Shown here piece after piece: positions 1 through 8,353 of a stretch of 64,000 bases of DNA. How positions within the stretch are numbered: the first letter of the stretch is position 1; each line of letters begins with the position of its first letter. The stretch is taken from contig NZ_CP102280.1 in the NCBI RefSeq assembly GCF_025150085.1, forward strand, positions 1,685,001 through 1,749,000, given 5' to 3'. This DNA is from Dorea longicatena. Its GTDB lineage: Bacteria; Bacillota; Clostridia; Lachnospirales; Lachnospiraceae. The notes below the pieces were generated by a model that was not told the origin of the DNA, did no database searches, and worked only from the letters and a program-made list of their open reading frames with translations. The translations under genes and the position numbers were made by a program.

Positions 1-318
1 AACCACTACTTTATTCGGCAGACAGATAATGCTCTCATGATTCTTTGAAGCTGCTTTCTGATGTACACACAACTGATCCGGACAGTCTGCATCTGTCATC
101 TTCGCTTTTCCGTTCTTTATCGTAAGTATATTCGTACCGCCATTGATCCTAATCTTCTGATCCTTTGCGAGCGGATAGGTTCCTGTCACCTTACCATCCA
201 CCTTCACAGTCACGGTATCAGCTCCATCCCCGCCGGCAAATTCATGTACACCGAAAGCTGCACCGGCAATCAAAAGAACTGTCAATATAAGAACCGCATC
301 TTTTTTCTTCCAATTCAT
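1..318 (-). CDS. NusG domain II-containing membrane-anchored protein (3' partial)
   Basis: The gene runs off the left edge; 106 codons are visible. ATG at 318 is preceded by an AGGAGA Shine-Dalgarno. The start (MNWKKKDAVL) is basic and followed by one hydrophobic helix at about residues 8-23. The rest is predicted extracytoplasmic and contains CPDQLCVHQ and IICLPN, the signature of the NusG domain II family (PF07009). Such proteins are often found beside Rnf, ApbE and prenyl-synthase genes in Clostridia. Their function is not established; a role in redox or flavoprotein assembly is only inference from neighbours. It is divergent from apbE. Confidence 0.85.
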   Translation of the reverse strand, partial: MNWKKKDAVLILTVLLIAGAAFGVHEFAGGDGADTVTVKVDGKVTGTYPLAKDQKIRINGGTNILTIKNGKAKMTDADCPDQLCVHQKAASKNHESIICLPNKVVV

Positions 319-347
319 ACGTTCTCTCCTTGTCTACTAACGGTACT

Positions 348-426
348 ATTCTATCACAAGAAATTGTCCCATTCAACAAAAAAGAAAATATGTTTGGTTT
401 GCATCTGTTTTTTTTCATGTTATACT
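348..426. promoter_or_regulatory. Divergent promoter region between the NusG-II gene and apbE
   Basis: On the minus strand, TTGAAT (371-376) and TAGAAT (348-353) are 17 bp apart and would drive the NusG-II gene. On the plus strand, TTGCAT (399-404) and TATACT (421-426) are 16 bp apart and would drive apbE. These are read by eye as sigma-A-type elements. Confidence 0.55.
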
Positions 427-480
427 ACAAGTTATGTAAATACATGATAGAAAATCATCAACTACGAGGTTATTAGTATT

Positions 481-1482
481 ATGAAATGTAAAAAAAATAA
501 TATCATAAAAAAACTCAGTGCGGTTCTCACTGCCTCTGCTCTTCTCTTGACCGGATGCTCCGGCGCAAAAAGCAGTACACAGACCGATCAGGATCTTACT
601 TATACCGACATGCTCTTTGACACTGTCATCAAGATCCAGATCCTTGATCCTGCAGATGAAAGTATTCTGGATGGTCTGAAGAAACTTTGCAAAAAATATG
701 ACACAATGTTCTCCACCACCAATACAGACAGTGAACTTTATAAATTAAACCACGCAAACGGTCAGCCCTTCACTGTCTCTTCCGAAACGGCCAATCTTAT
801 TCAGGAGGGTATCCATTACAGCGAACTTTCCGGCGGTGCCTTTGATCTCACCATTGAACCGGTATCGGCTCTCTGGGATTTCATGGCAGATAAACCAACG
901 GTTCCATCTTCCGATGCCATTGCCCAGGCCGTAAGCCACGTTGATTACACAAAGATCGACATTCAGGATAACACCGTTACATTGGAAGATCCCGAAGCCG
1001 GCATCGATCTGGGAGCCATCGCCAAAGGATACATTGCCGACCAGGTGAAAACATATCTCAAAAAGCAAGGGATAAAACATGCGATCATCAATCTTGGAGG
1101 AAACGTTGATGTCATCGGCACCAAACCCGACGGAAGCAAATACAACATCGGAATCCAGAAACCTTTCGATGAATCCGGTGAAGCTATCACCTCTGTACAG
1201 TTAAAAGACCAGACAGTTGTAACTTCCGGAATCTATGAACGGTATTTTAAGAAAAACGGAAAACTATATCATCACATCCTGGATCCACGAACCGGATATC
1301 CGTGCGAGAACAATCTTTACAGCGTATCGATCATCACAGACTCTTCTACAAAAGCAGATGCACTCAGCACAACCTGCTTTCTACTGGGATACGAGAAAGG
1401 AATGGAACTGATCCAGAGTATGGATGGAGTGGAGGCGATATTTATTACGGATGATGAGAAGGTGCATAAAATTGGGATTTAA
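481..1482 (+). CDS. apbE: FAD:protein FMN transferase (ApbE), lipoprotein
   Basis: 333 aa. It has a lipoprotein signal peptide with lipobox LLTGC (Cys about 26), so the enzyme sits on the outer face of the membrane. Family motifs are present: GAIAKGYIAD in the flavin-binding region, HHILDPRTGYP, and the metal-binding ADALSTTCFLLG near the C-terminus. ApbE transfers FMN from FAD onto Thr of the (S/T)GAT motif. RnfG and RnfD, encoded less than 7 kb away, both carry that motif and are the likely substrates. Length is normal for the family. It is transcribed from its own promoter, convergent to the Rnf side of the locus. Confidence 0.95.
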   Translation: MKCKKNNIIKKLSAVLTASALLLTGCSGAKSSTQTDQDLTYTDMLFDTVIKIQILDPADESILDGLKKLCKKYDTMFSTTNTDSELYKLNHANGQPFTVSSETANLIQEGIHYSELSGGAFDLTIEPVSALWDFMADKPTVPSSDAIAQAVSHVDYTKIDIQDNTVTLEDPEAGIDLGAIAKGYIADQVKTYLKKQGIKHAIINLGGNVDVIGTKPDGSKYNIGIQKPFDESGEAITSVQLKDQTVVTSGIYERYFKKNGKLYHHILDPRTGYPCENNLYSVSIITDSSTKADALSTTCFLLGYEKGMELIQSMDGVEAIFITDDEKVHKIGI

Positions 1483-1513
1483 TTCAGGAAGGCATGATTA
1501 CCCGGACCTGCAT

Positions 1514-1715
1514 AAAAAGTAGGAAGCTGTTCCTGTTCAGGTTCCGTCGTTGGGAAATACTAAAGCGTCAAAATTATGCTAAAAACGGGCTTCCGAAATT
1601 TGCAACTCGCCATTCGGCTCAAACAGGCAAATTTCGAAAACCCAACGCATAATTTTGACGCTTAACTATTTCCAACACCTTCTTCACATTCACTGGAACG
1701 GCTTCCTACTTTTTA
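1514..1715. repeat. Long imperfect hairpin element A (~200 nt)
   Basis: The outer arms at 1514-1527 and 1702-1715 are complementary. A second stem of about 31 bp pairs 1549-1580 with about 1649-1679 (AAGCGTCAAAATTATGC against GCATAATTTTGACGCTT). An inner stem is GAAATTTGC/GCAAATTTC. The apical loop, read on the minus strand, contains GTTTGAGCCGAATGGCGAG, nearly the same as in element B. No ORF is supported here. It lies between the convergent 3' ends of apbE and the 2165-2602 gene. Confidence 0.8.
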
Positions 1716-1904
1716 TTCCGTGGGTATCAAACGCCTTACGAATTAAATGGCAATTGCCTAACAGTTGTGGTAGCGGAAGGCTACGGTGGTCAGCTGCCAA
1801 TAAGTGGATTTTCATGACTTTTTGGCAAGCTTGTGTACTGTAGTGGCCTCCACCGAGTTACACTTCCGGGCATTTCATTTATTAACATCCGCTGCCAGTC
1901 ACGA

Positions 1905-2120
1905 CTTGAAGAAAACAGTATAAAGTGGTTCTGGTGAATGTGGAATGCTCTTAGGAAAAGTTAGAGAGTCAGAATCTCCGTTAAAGGAACGAAGCGAACG
2001 TGTTTGAGGCGAACGCCGAGTTTGAGCGTAGTTCCTTTGCTTTTAGGAGATTCTGGCTCTCTTAGTTTTTCTTAGAGCATGGAACCTGAACCAGAACCAC
2101 TTTATACTGTTTTCTTCAAG
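1905..2120. repeat. Long hairpin element B (~216 nt, perfect 30-bp terminal stem)
   Basis: Bases 1905-1934 are the exact reverse complement of 2091-2120. Inside, ATGCTCTTAGG pairs with the TCTTAGAGCAT side, and GTCAGAATCTCC pairs with GGAGATTCTGG. The apical part contains GTTTGAGGCGAACGCCGAG, shared with element A in the opposite orientation. The stretch between A and B (1716-1904) shows nothing recognisable. Confidence 0.85.
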
Positions 2121-2164
2121 GATCGAGAGGCCAACTACGTCAATAAATTAAATCCCAAACAAAT

Positions 2165-2602
2165 TTAATAGCCCACCACCTGACTAAATGCAACCACGCC
2201 GAACAGCATAAACAACACCAGATAAATTCCCAGTAATACTGCGAATATGATCAGCTGTGCTCTGCAGAAGTTTCTCCGGTTAATATTACCGTTACTTTCG
2301 AATGCCCATACAAAATACATGACTATTCCAACACACGGGATCAGTAATACGATCAATGTCAGTATCCAGTCTTTTAGATCCATTGGAGAGTTGTCTGACT
2401 GCTCATTTCTGTTCCGGCTGTACTGCTGGCTGTAGTCATATTGATTATCCTGATATACGAATTTATTATCCTGTGAATCCTCTGATCCGGTTGCTTCCGG
2501 TTCTGGTTCCGCCTTCTCTTCCGGCTCTCCTGCCGGTTCTTCTGTTGATTCACCGTAACTGTAGACCTCTTCAGCGGTTACCTGCTTATTTTCTTCATCC
2601 AT
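2165..2602 (-). CDS. Small acidic membrane protein of unknown function
   Basis: 145 aa. The first ~75 residues are Glu/Pro/Asp/Gln-rich and probably disordered and cytoplasmic. Two hydrophobic helices follow (WILTLIVLLIPCVGIVMYFVW and, after a short NINRRNF turn, LIIFAVLLGIYLVLFMLFGV). The start MDEENKQV is preceded by AAAGGAG at good spacing. I do not recognise a named family. It lies directly downstream of the DUF2752 gene and rnfB on the same strand and may be the last gene of the Rnf transcript, though a link to Rnf function is only positional. Confidence 0.75.
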   Translation of the reverse strand: MDEENKQVTAEEVYSYGESTEEPAGEPEEKAEPEPEATGSEDSQDNKFVYQDNQYDYSQQYSRNRNEQSDNSPMDLKDWILTLIVLLIPCVGIVMYFVWAFESNGNINRRNFCRAQLIIFAVLLGIYLVLFMLFGVVAFSQVVGY

Positions 2603-2644
2603 CTGTCATTCTCCTTTGCCTTACTTATTTTTGCGTCTATCTTA

Positions 2645-3103
2645 TCATTTCAGGGCTCCGAACGCAACATCCATGAGCAGTCGAAGCAGATTATAGTGGT
2701 AATAACTCATTGGCGGCTGGTCCGGAAAATACCGATACATACGCCACACGTAGTAAATCACCATAAGAACCACACACACGACACAGCCTGTCTTAAACCA
2801 TTTTCCAATCGGCTTCTTACAGATATAGCGCTTCCATGCAAATATCACCACACCTGTTGCGAATGCATAGATAAACGGATGCATCTTCCATGCTCCTTTG
2901 AAGTCCAGATGCAAAAGCCGGATTCCTGCTCTTGTAAGTCCGCATGCCGGACAAGGAAATCCCGTGATCCAGACCAAAGGGCAGATACCCGGCAGAAATT
3001 GACTTCCAAATACAAAATAGGCGATTATAAATATAACCGCCCATTTTGCCTTCTTTATATCATTTTTTAATAATACAAATCCGTCTTTCAAATTCTTTTT
3101 CAT
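2645..3103 (-). CDS. DUF2752 family membrane protein
   Basis: 152 aa, about three to four hydrophobic segments. The hallmark CPACGLTRA (GFPCPACGLTRAGIRLL) identifies DUF2752 (PF10825), whose members carry a conserved CPxCGxTR motif near a membrane segment. Its biochemical role is not known to me. The ATG starts 4 bp after the rnfB stop with only a weak Shine-Dalgarno, suggesting translational coupling to rnfB. Confidence 0.85.
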   Translation of the reverse strand: MKKNLKDGFVLLKNDIKKAKWAVIFIIAYFVFGSQFLPGICPLVWITGFPCPACGLTRAGIRLLHLDFKGAWKMHPFIYAFATGVVIFAWKRYICKKPIGKWFKTGCVVCVVLMVIYYVWRMYRYFPDQPPMSYYHYNLLRLLMDVAFGALK

Positions 3104-3107
3104 CCTG

Positions 3108-3899
3108 TTATGAGATAACTTTCTTCGGACATTTTACTGCACAGGCACCACAGTCTTTACATTTCTCGTAGTCGATGTGCGCAATGTTATTTTCCACTGT
3201 AACAGCTTCAAACTTACATGCTTTCTCACACATCTTACATCCGATACATCCGGCTGTACATGCCTGCATAACTGCTTTACCTTTGTCCTGTGAATTACAT
3301 TTTACCAGATGCTTCTGATCATATGGCACGATCTCGATCAGGTGTTTTGGACATACAGCTACACATTTTCCACATGCTTTACATGCTTCTTTATCTACAA
3401 CTGCCACACCGTTTACAATGTGGATCGCATCGAACGGACATGCCTGAACACAGCTTCCGTCTCCAAGACATCCATAAGAACAGGCTTTCGGTCCGCCATC
3501 CTGCATCATGTTGACCATAGTACAGTCGCTCAGTCCGTGATATTCATATTCCTGTTTTGCTTTTTCACAGTCTCCGCCACATTTTACAAATGCAACTTCA
3601 TGTACCTGTGCACCTGCAGCAACGCCCATGATCTCTCCGACTTTTGCTGCTACCGGAGCGCCTCCGACCGGACATCCGCCGACTTCAGCTTCTCCTTTTA
3701 CGATTGCTGCTGCAAGTCCGGAACATCCGGCATAACCACAGCCACCGCAGTTATTTCCAGGAAGAACGCCCAGGATGGCTTCTTCTCTTTCATCTACCTC
3801 TACCGCAAATTTCTTACCGGCAACGCCGAGGAATACACCAATGAATAATCCGGTGCCTCCTACGATAACTGCCGCAAGAATAATACCTGTAACACTCAT
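3108..3899 (-). CDS. rnfB: Rnf complex electron-transport subunit RnfB
   Basis: 263 aa. An N-terminal membrane helix is followed by a first Fe-S motif (GNNCGGCGYAGC ... GGCPVGG). Four CxxCxxCxxxC(P)-type motifs follow: CLGDGSCVQACP, CKACGKCVAVCP, CIGCKMCEKAC and CKDCGACAVKCP. RnfB is the ferredoxin-entry polyferredoxin subunit of the Na+/H+-translocating ferredoxin:NAD+ oxidoreductase. It is the last of six rnf genes in the order CDGEAB, the usual Clostridia order, and has a strong AGGAGGAGG ribosome binding site. Confidence 0.97.
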   Translation of the reverse strand: MSVTGIILAAVIVGGTGLFIGVFLGVAGKKFAVEVDEREEAILGVLPGNNCGGCGYAGCSGLAAAIVKGEAEVGGCPVGGAPVAAKVGEIMGVAAGAQVHEVAFVKCGGDCEKAKQEYEYHGLSDCTMVNMMQDGGPKACSYGCLGDGSCVQACPFDAIHIVNGVAVVDKEACKACGKCVAVCPKHLIEIVPYDQKHLVKCNSQDKGKAVMQACTAGCIGCKMCEKACKFEAVTVENNIAHIDYEKCKDCGACAVKCPKKVIS

Positions 3900-3912
3900 T
3901 GTCTGCCTCCTC

Positions 3913-4488
3913 CTAAATTAATCCTGAGAATCCACAGAACGCGATCGCCATCAGACAAGCTGTGATCAGTACGATCGGAGTTCCCTGGAAGGACTCTGAA
4001 ATATCATTGTATTCTATCTTCTCACGAATACCTGCCATGATCACGATCGCGATCAGGAATCCGACAGATGTACCAATACCATTGACAACACCTTCGATGA
4101 TAGAATATTCTTTCTGAACATTTGTAAGTGCCACACCAAGTACCGCACAGTTTGTTGTGATCAGTGGAAGATACACACCAAGTGCTTTATACAATGATGG
4201 CATACTCTTTTTCAGGAACATTTCTACAAACTGTACTAAAGCTGCGATAAACAGAATGAATACGATTGTCTGCAGATATTCAAACCCCAGCGGAACCAGG
4301 ATGAATTTGTAAATCAGTCCTGTAAAGAATGATGATAATGTAATAACGAATACAACTGCTCCACCCATACCGGTTGCAGTCTCAACCTTTTTCGAAACAC
4401 CCAGGAACGGACAGATTCCGAGGAACTGGCTGAGTACAACGTTATTTACGATAGCTGAACCAATTGCAATAATCAATAATTCTTTCAT
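3913..4488 (-). CDS. rnfA: Rnf complex membrane subunit RnfA
   Basis: 191 aa, six predicted transmembrane helices, nearly entirely hydrophobic. Family motifs include VLSQFLGICPFLGVSK near the N-terminus and LITTNCAVLGVAL in the middle; the Cys residues match those that hold the intramembrane Fe-S centre shared with RnfE. It forms the membrane core with RnfE and RnfD. It starts 14 bp after rnfE ends, with GAGGAG upstream of the ATG. Length is normal. Confidence 0.97.
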   Translation of the reverse strand: MKELLIIAIGSAIVNNVVLSQFLGICPFLGVSKKVETATGMGGAVVFVITLSSFFTGLIYKFILVPLGFEYLQTIVFILFIAALVQFVEMFLKKSMPSLYKALGVYLPLITTNCAVLGVALTNVQKEYSIIEGVVNGIGTSVGFLIAIVIMAGIREKIEYNDISESFQGTPIVLITACLMAIAFCGFSGLI

Positions 4489-4502
4489 ACTATGTACTCC
4501 TC

Positions 4503-5222
4503 CTACTCTTCATTCCCTGTTGGGAATACTTTGCTTCCGCATCCGCCGCATGATGCACAGTCTGTACCGCATCCCTGTGGCTCGGCAATCTTCTTTCCTT
4601 TCTGTGCTGCGCGTTTCTTAAGCTTGTTCATACCTGCAACTAAGAATGCAAGAACAAGGAAAGCTCCTGCAGGCAGGATGAAGATTGTTACTGGTACATA
4701 TCCGCCTTTTCCTGCTGCTGCGTCTGCAAGTGGAAGAATCTGAACACCGAAGATAGCTCCGGTTCCGATAAACTCACGAACGATCGCGATACAGGTAAGA
4801 CCAAATGTAAATCCAAGTCCCATACCAATACCATCGAAGATAGATGGAAGTACCGGGTTCTTAGATGCATAACTTTCTGCACGTCCAAGGATGATACAGT
4901 TAACAACGATCAGTGGGATGTAAAGTCCAAGTGAATCATACAGACTTGGAACGAATCCCTCTAAAAGGAACTGTACAATTGTTACGAAAGATGCTACGAC
5001 TACGATGAACGCCGGCATTCTGACTGAATCCGGAATCACTTTACGTAACATGGAAATCAACATATTTGACAGTACAAGTACGACTGTAGTAGACAGTCCC
5101 ATACCTAAACCGTTAATTGCGGATGTTGTTACCGCCAGGGTCGGACACATTCCTAACATCAGAACGAAGGTAGGATTTTCTTTGATCAGACCGTTATATA
5201 CTCTTTCAGTACATTTATTCAT
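4503..5222 (-). CDS. rnfE: Rnf complex membrane subunit RnfE with Cys-rich C-terminal tail
   Basis: 239 aa, six predicted membrane helices, homologous in layout to RnfA (VLMLGMCPTLAVTT and LIVVNCIILGRAE carry the cluster cysteines). After the last helix there is a basic linker (MNKLKKRAAQKGKK). The short tail after it contains CGTDCASCGGCG, four Cys in eleven residues. This tail is beyond the conserved core and could hold a metal site or be a lineage feature. AGGAGG precedes the ATG. Confidence 0.96.
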   Translation of the reverse strand: MNKCTERVYNGLIKENPTFVLMLGMCPTLAVTTSAINGLGMGLSTTVVLVLSNMLISMLRKVIPDSVRMPAFIVVVASFVTIVQFLLEGFVPSLYDSLGLYIPLIVVNCIILGRAESYASKNPVLPSIFDGIGMGLGFTFGLTCIAIVREFIGTGAIFGVQILPLADAAAGKGGYVPVTIFILPAGAFLVLAFLVAGMNKLKKRAAQKGKKIAEPQGCGTDCASCGGCGSKVFPTGNEE

Positions 5223-5240
5223 GATATACTACCTCCTAAT

Positions 5241-5822
5241 TTACTTAAATGCATTCTGATAATATCCAAGTGCTGTATTGACAGCTCCTGTTACAGCTCT
5301 TGAAGTAATGGTTGCACCACTTAAGGCATCAATCTGTTCTCCGTCGCCACCGTCTTTGGAAACTACGAATTTATCAGCTTTTTTATTCACATACTGATTA
5401 TAGAATGAAGGCTCTGTAGCTTTCATACCAAGTCCTGCTGTCTCACTGATAGAAAGGATAGACACACCATTGATGGTTCCGTCTTTCTTAATACCAACTG
5501 TGATCTGGATATTGCCGCCGAATCCGTCTTTATCTGTTGTTGTGATGACATATCCTTCATCACCTGCTGTACAGACTTCATCAACTGTTGCATTTGTACC
5601 CATATCTTTTACAGCCTTACTTGCTGCTTTCTGATCTACATCTTCTGCTTTAAAATCATCAAGCTTCACATCTGAAAATACCGCCTGCCATGCTTCTTTC
5701 TTTGTCTTTTCCTGAGACTGGGCAATCGGATCTTTTGTGATCTCATATACAGCTCCGAGTAAGAATCCGGCAATTACAGTAATCAATGTAAGGATCAGTG
5801 TATTCTTAACAATCTTATTCAT
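5241..5822 (-). CDS. rnfG: Rnf complex FMN-binding subunit RnfG
   Basis: 193 aa. There is an N-terminal membrane anchor (NTLILTLITVIAGFLLGAV) and an extracytoplasmic FMN-binding domain. DALSGATITS supplies the flavinylation site, with Thr about 171 as the predicted FMN acceptor, a substrate for ApbE encoded at 481-1482. It passes electrons between RnfB/RnfD and the membrane core. The stop codon touches the rnfD end region, consistent with coupled translation. Confidence 0.96.
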   Translation of the reverse strand: MNKIVKNTLILTLITVIAGFLLGAVYEITKDPIAQSQEKTKKEAWQAVFSDVKLDDFKAEDVDQKAASKAVKDMGTNATVDEVCTAGDEGYVITTTDKDGFGGNIQITVGIKKDGTINGVSILSISETAGLGMKATEPSFYNQYVNKKADKFVVSKDGGDGEQIDALSGATITSRAVTGAVNTALGYYQNAFK

Positions 5823-6772
5823 TATTTTTCTCCTCCTTTACCGAATGGTTTTGGAAGAGTAACTCTTTCGATCAATGGCACCAGAAGGTTACTGATGATG
5901 ATCGCATAAGAAACTCCTTCTGCGGAACCGCCAAACAGACGGAACAGACCTGTTAACACGCCAAGGATAATACCGTATACATACTGTCCTTTCGGTGTGA
6001 TCGGAGATGTTACATAATCAGTTGCCATGAACCATGCACCAAGCATCAGTCCGCCTCCACAGAGATGTGCTGTGATATACTGTGGATCAAAGAATCCAAC
6101 ATCCGGATTTGCAATATGTCCGAAGATTCCGATAAAGATCACAAATGTAACAATATATGTTCCAGGAATACGAATATCGATCACACCCATCAGGATCAGG
6201 AAGATGGCTCCGATCACGATAGCGATTACAGATGTCTCACCGATGGTTCCAGGAATCTTACCAATCAGCATATCCATTGTATTTACTGCGTTACCAGCTT
6301 TTAACTGTGCAAGTGGTGTAGCTCCTGTCACACCATCATATACAAAGCTTGTCATCTGGCTTGTAAATGAAAGCAGAAGGAAACATCTTGCTCCGAGGGC
6401 AGGGTTCATGAAGTTCTGTCCCAGACCTCCGAATAACTGTTTTACGATCAGGATTGCGAACACACTACCGATCGCACCCATCCACCATGGTGCTGTAGGC
6501 GGCATATTCAGACCAAGTAACAGACCTGTTACAGCTGCACTCCAGTCGTTGATCGTAATCTTTTTATGCATTAATTTTTCATATATGTACTCCGTCAGTA
6601 CTGCTACAACTGTTGTTGTAACCAGCATTCCGAATGCCGGCAGTCCAAAGTTCCATACACCAAATGCAGACGCCGGCAAAAGTGCGATGGCTACCAGAAG
6701 CATAATATTGCTGGTAGTCGCTTTGGAACGAATATGTGGTGAAGATGACATTTTCAAATTGTTCTCACTCAC
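5822..6772 (-). CDS. rnfD: Rnf complex membrane flavoprotein RnfD
   Basis: 316 aa, about ten membrane segments. The motif DGVTGATPLA places the covalent FMN acceptor at Thr about 152, the second ApbE target in the locus. The start codon is GTG at 6772, preceded by AGAGGTGAAC. The 3' end overlaps the rnfG start by one base. Family relatives include NqrB. Length is normal for clostridial RnfD. Confidence 0.96.
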   Translation of the reverse strand: MSENNLKMSSSPHIRSKATTSNIMLLVAIALLPASAFGVWNFGLPAFGMLVTTTVVAVLTEYIYEKLMHKKITINDWSAAVTGLLLGLNMPPTAPWWMGAIGSVFAILIVKQLFGGLGQNFMNPALGARCFLLLSFTSQMTSFVYDGVTGATPLAQLKAGNAVNTMDMLIGKIPGTIGETSVIAIVIGAIFLILMGVIDIRIPGTYIVTFVIFIGIFGHIANPDVGFFDPQYITAHLCGGGLMLGAWFMATDYVTSPITPKGQYVYGIILGVLTGLFRLFGGSAEGVSYAIIISNLLVPLIERVTLPKPFGKGGEK

Positions 6773-6799
6773 TTTTGTTCACCTCTTCTTCTTTCTAGT

Positions 6800-8122
6800 T
6801 TATTTTTTCTTTCTACGGTTCGCCAATGCAATCTTTCTCATAGATCCGATTGCCTGTTTCAGCGGACGTTTTGCCGGACATACGAAACTGCAGGAACCAC
6901 ATTCCATACATTCGAGTCCTTCGTGTTTTGTAAACTTCTCTTCGTCATGATGTTCTGCATAATCCGCCAGTCTCGATGGGATCAGGCGGCTTGGACAGGC
7001 TTCTACACAACGTCCACAGTTGATACATGCAGATGGTTCCATCTTAGCCACTTCATCTTTGGTAAATCCAAGAATAGATGAAGAAGTCTTTGTTACAGGT
7101 ACATCTAATGAGAACATAGAGAATCCCATCATCGGTCCGCCGGAGATCAGTTTCTCAGGCTCTGTTTTAAATCCTCCTGCTGCCTCTACAAGCTCCTGCT
7201 GATTGATGCCAAATGGTACTCTGAAATTGCCTGGCTCTGCAACAGCGTCCCCACTTACTGTTACAACACGTTCCATTGAAGGCTTTCCTTCTACAACAGC
7301 CTGGTACACGCTTACCATTGTTGCCACATTATCTACAACACATCCTGCGTCTGCCGGAAGCATTGCGGAATTAATTGCGCGCCCTGTTGTAGCGTAAATA
7401 AGCTGACGCTCACCACCCTGAGGATACTTGGTCTTCAGTGCCAGAACTTCCATACGAGGTTCATCTTTTGTCAGTTCTCTTAATTTTTCGATACAGTCTG
7501 GTTTGTTGTCCTCTACACCAAAGATTCCTTTCGCGTTGTCGAACAGACGGAGGATAATCTTCATTCCTCCAACCAGCTTTTCCGGAGTCTCGATCATTGT
7601 TCTGTAGTCAGCTGTGATATATGGCTCACACTCCGCACAGTTTGCAATGATGTAATCAATCTTTTCCGGTTCCTTTGGTGAAAGTTTTACTCTCGTAGGG
7701 AAACCGGCACCACCCATACCTACTACTCCCGCTGTTCCAATCGCATTCAGGATATCTTCCTTGCTCATGTCTTCTAACGGAGTTACAGCTGGATATTCCA
7801 CTTCTTTGTATTCGCCATCATTTTCGATCACGATACTGTTCACTCTTCCTCCTGTCGGATTCAGATGTGGTGCGATTGCTTTTACAGTTCCAGATACAGA
7901 TGCATAAATCGGAGCAGATACGAATCCTCCTGCTTCTGCTATCATCTGGCCTTTTAAAACATGATCGCCAACGGCTACCACAGGATTTGCCGGAGCACCG
8001 ATATGCTGTGATACAGGGTACACCAGATCGCCCTTAGGTTTTACATCGACAATTGCCTTATCTTTAGCCAGGCTCTTGCCGTCATCCGGGTGAATACCAC
8101 CCTTAAATGTTAACAATGCCAT
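6800..8122 (-). CDS. rnfC: Rnf complex NADH-site subunit RnfC
   Basis: 440 aa, first gene of the operon. The N-terminal barrel-sandwich region (GGIHPDDGKSLAKDK) is followed by a NuoF-like flavin/NAD fold (GTAGVVGMGGAGFPTRVK). Near the C-terminus are two 4Fe-4S motifs, CINCGRCVEACP and CMECGSCSFVCP. RnfC is the peripheral subunit that reduces NAD+. The ribosome binding site is a purine-rich GGAAGGAAGG stretch, and a near-consensus promoter lies about 30 bp upstream. Confidence 0.97.
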   Translation of the reverse strand: MALLTFKGGIHPDDGKSLAKDKAIVDVKPKGDLVYPVSQHIGAPANPVVAVGDHVLKGQMIAEAGGFVSAPIYASVSGTVKAIAPHLNPTGGRVNSIVIENDGEYKEVEYPAVTPLEDMSKEDILNAIGTAGVVGMGGAGFPTRVKLSPKEPEKIDYIIANCAECEPYITADYRTMIETPEKLVGGMKIILRLFDNAKGIFGVEDNKPDCIEKLRELTKDEPRMEVLALKTKYPQGGERQLIYATTGRAINSAMLPADAGCVVDNVATMVSVYQAVVEGKPSMERVVTVSGDAVAEPGNFRVPFGINQQELVEAAGGFKTEPEKLISGGPMMGFSMFSLDVPVTKTSSSILGFTKDEVAKMEPSACINCGRCVEACPSRLIPSRLADYAEHHDEEKFTKHEGLECMECGSCSFVCPAKRPLKQAIGSMRKIALANRRKKK

Positions 8123-8149
8123 CCTTTTTTCCTTCCTTCCTATTTACTC

Positions 8150-8178
8150 TTTATATAATATACAGGAAATATAGACAA
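8150..8178 (-). promoter_or_regulatory. Promoter of the rnfCDGEAB operon
   Basis: Read on the minus strand, TTGTCT (8173-8178) and TATAAA (8150-8155) are separated by 17 bp. This is a good sigma-A match about 28 bp upstream of the rnfC start. No operator is evident. Confidence 0.65.
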
Positions 8179-8261
8179 ATTTCTATAGAAAGTGACTAAT
8201 TCCATTGTATATTTTCCTGAACATCTTGTTGCATTTTTAACAAATGCACATACGCACAGAA

Positions 8262-8330
8262 AACCTGCCAATGGCAGGTTCCCTTTTATCCTCAGGCATA
8301 GAAAGGATAGAGGCTTTCCTCTATCCTTTC
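8262..8330 (-). terminator. Two tandem hairpins downstream of the S1-like gene
   Basis: The stem at 8301-8330 (GAAAGGATAGAGG/CCTCTATCCTTTC, 4-nt loop) is met first by minus-strand transcription leaving the S1-like gene. It is followed by AACCTGCC/GGCAGGTT at 8262-8280 with TTTTC after it. They probably terminate the cmk-ispH-S1 transcript ahead of the rnf promoter. Confidence 0.65.
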
Positions 8331-8353
8331 CTGTCTGTATATCTGATTTGATA

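Noticed and set aside
1655..1843. Open frame between hairpin elements A and B
   Set aside because: It runs through the arm of element A and has no ribosome binding site or homology features.
6027..6950. Long plus-strand open frame (307 codons) across rnfD/rnfC
   Set aside because: It is antisense to two well-supported rnf genes, with no family motifs; a coding-strand shadow.
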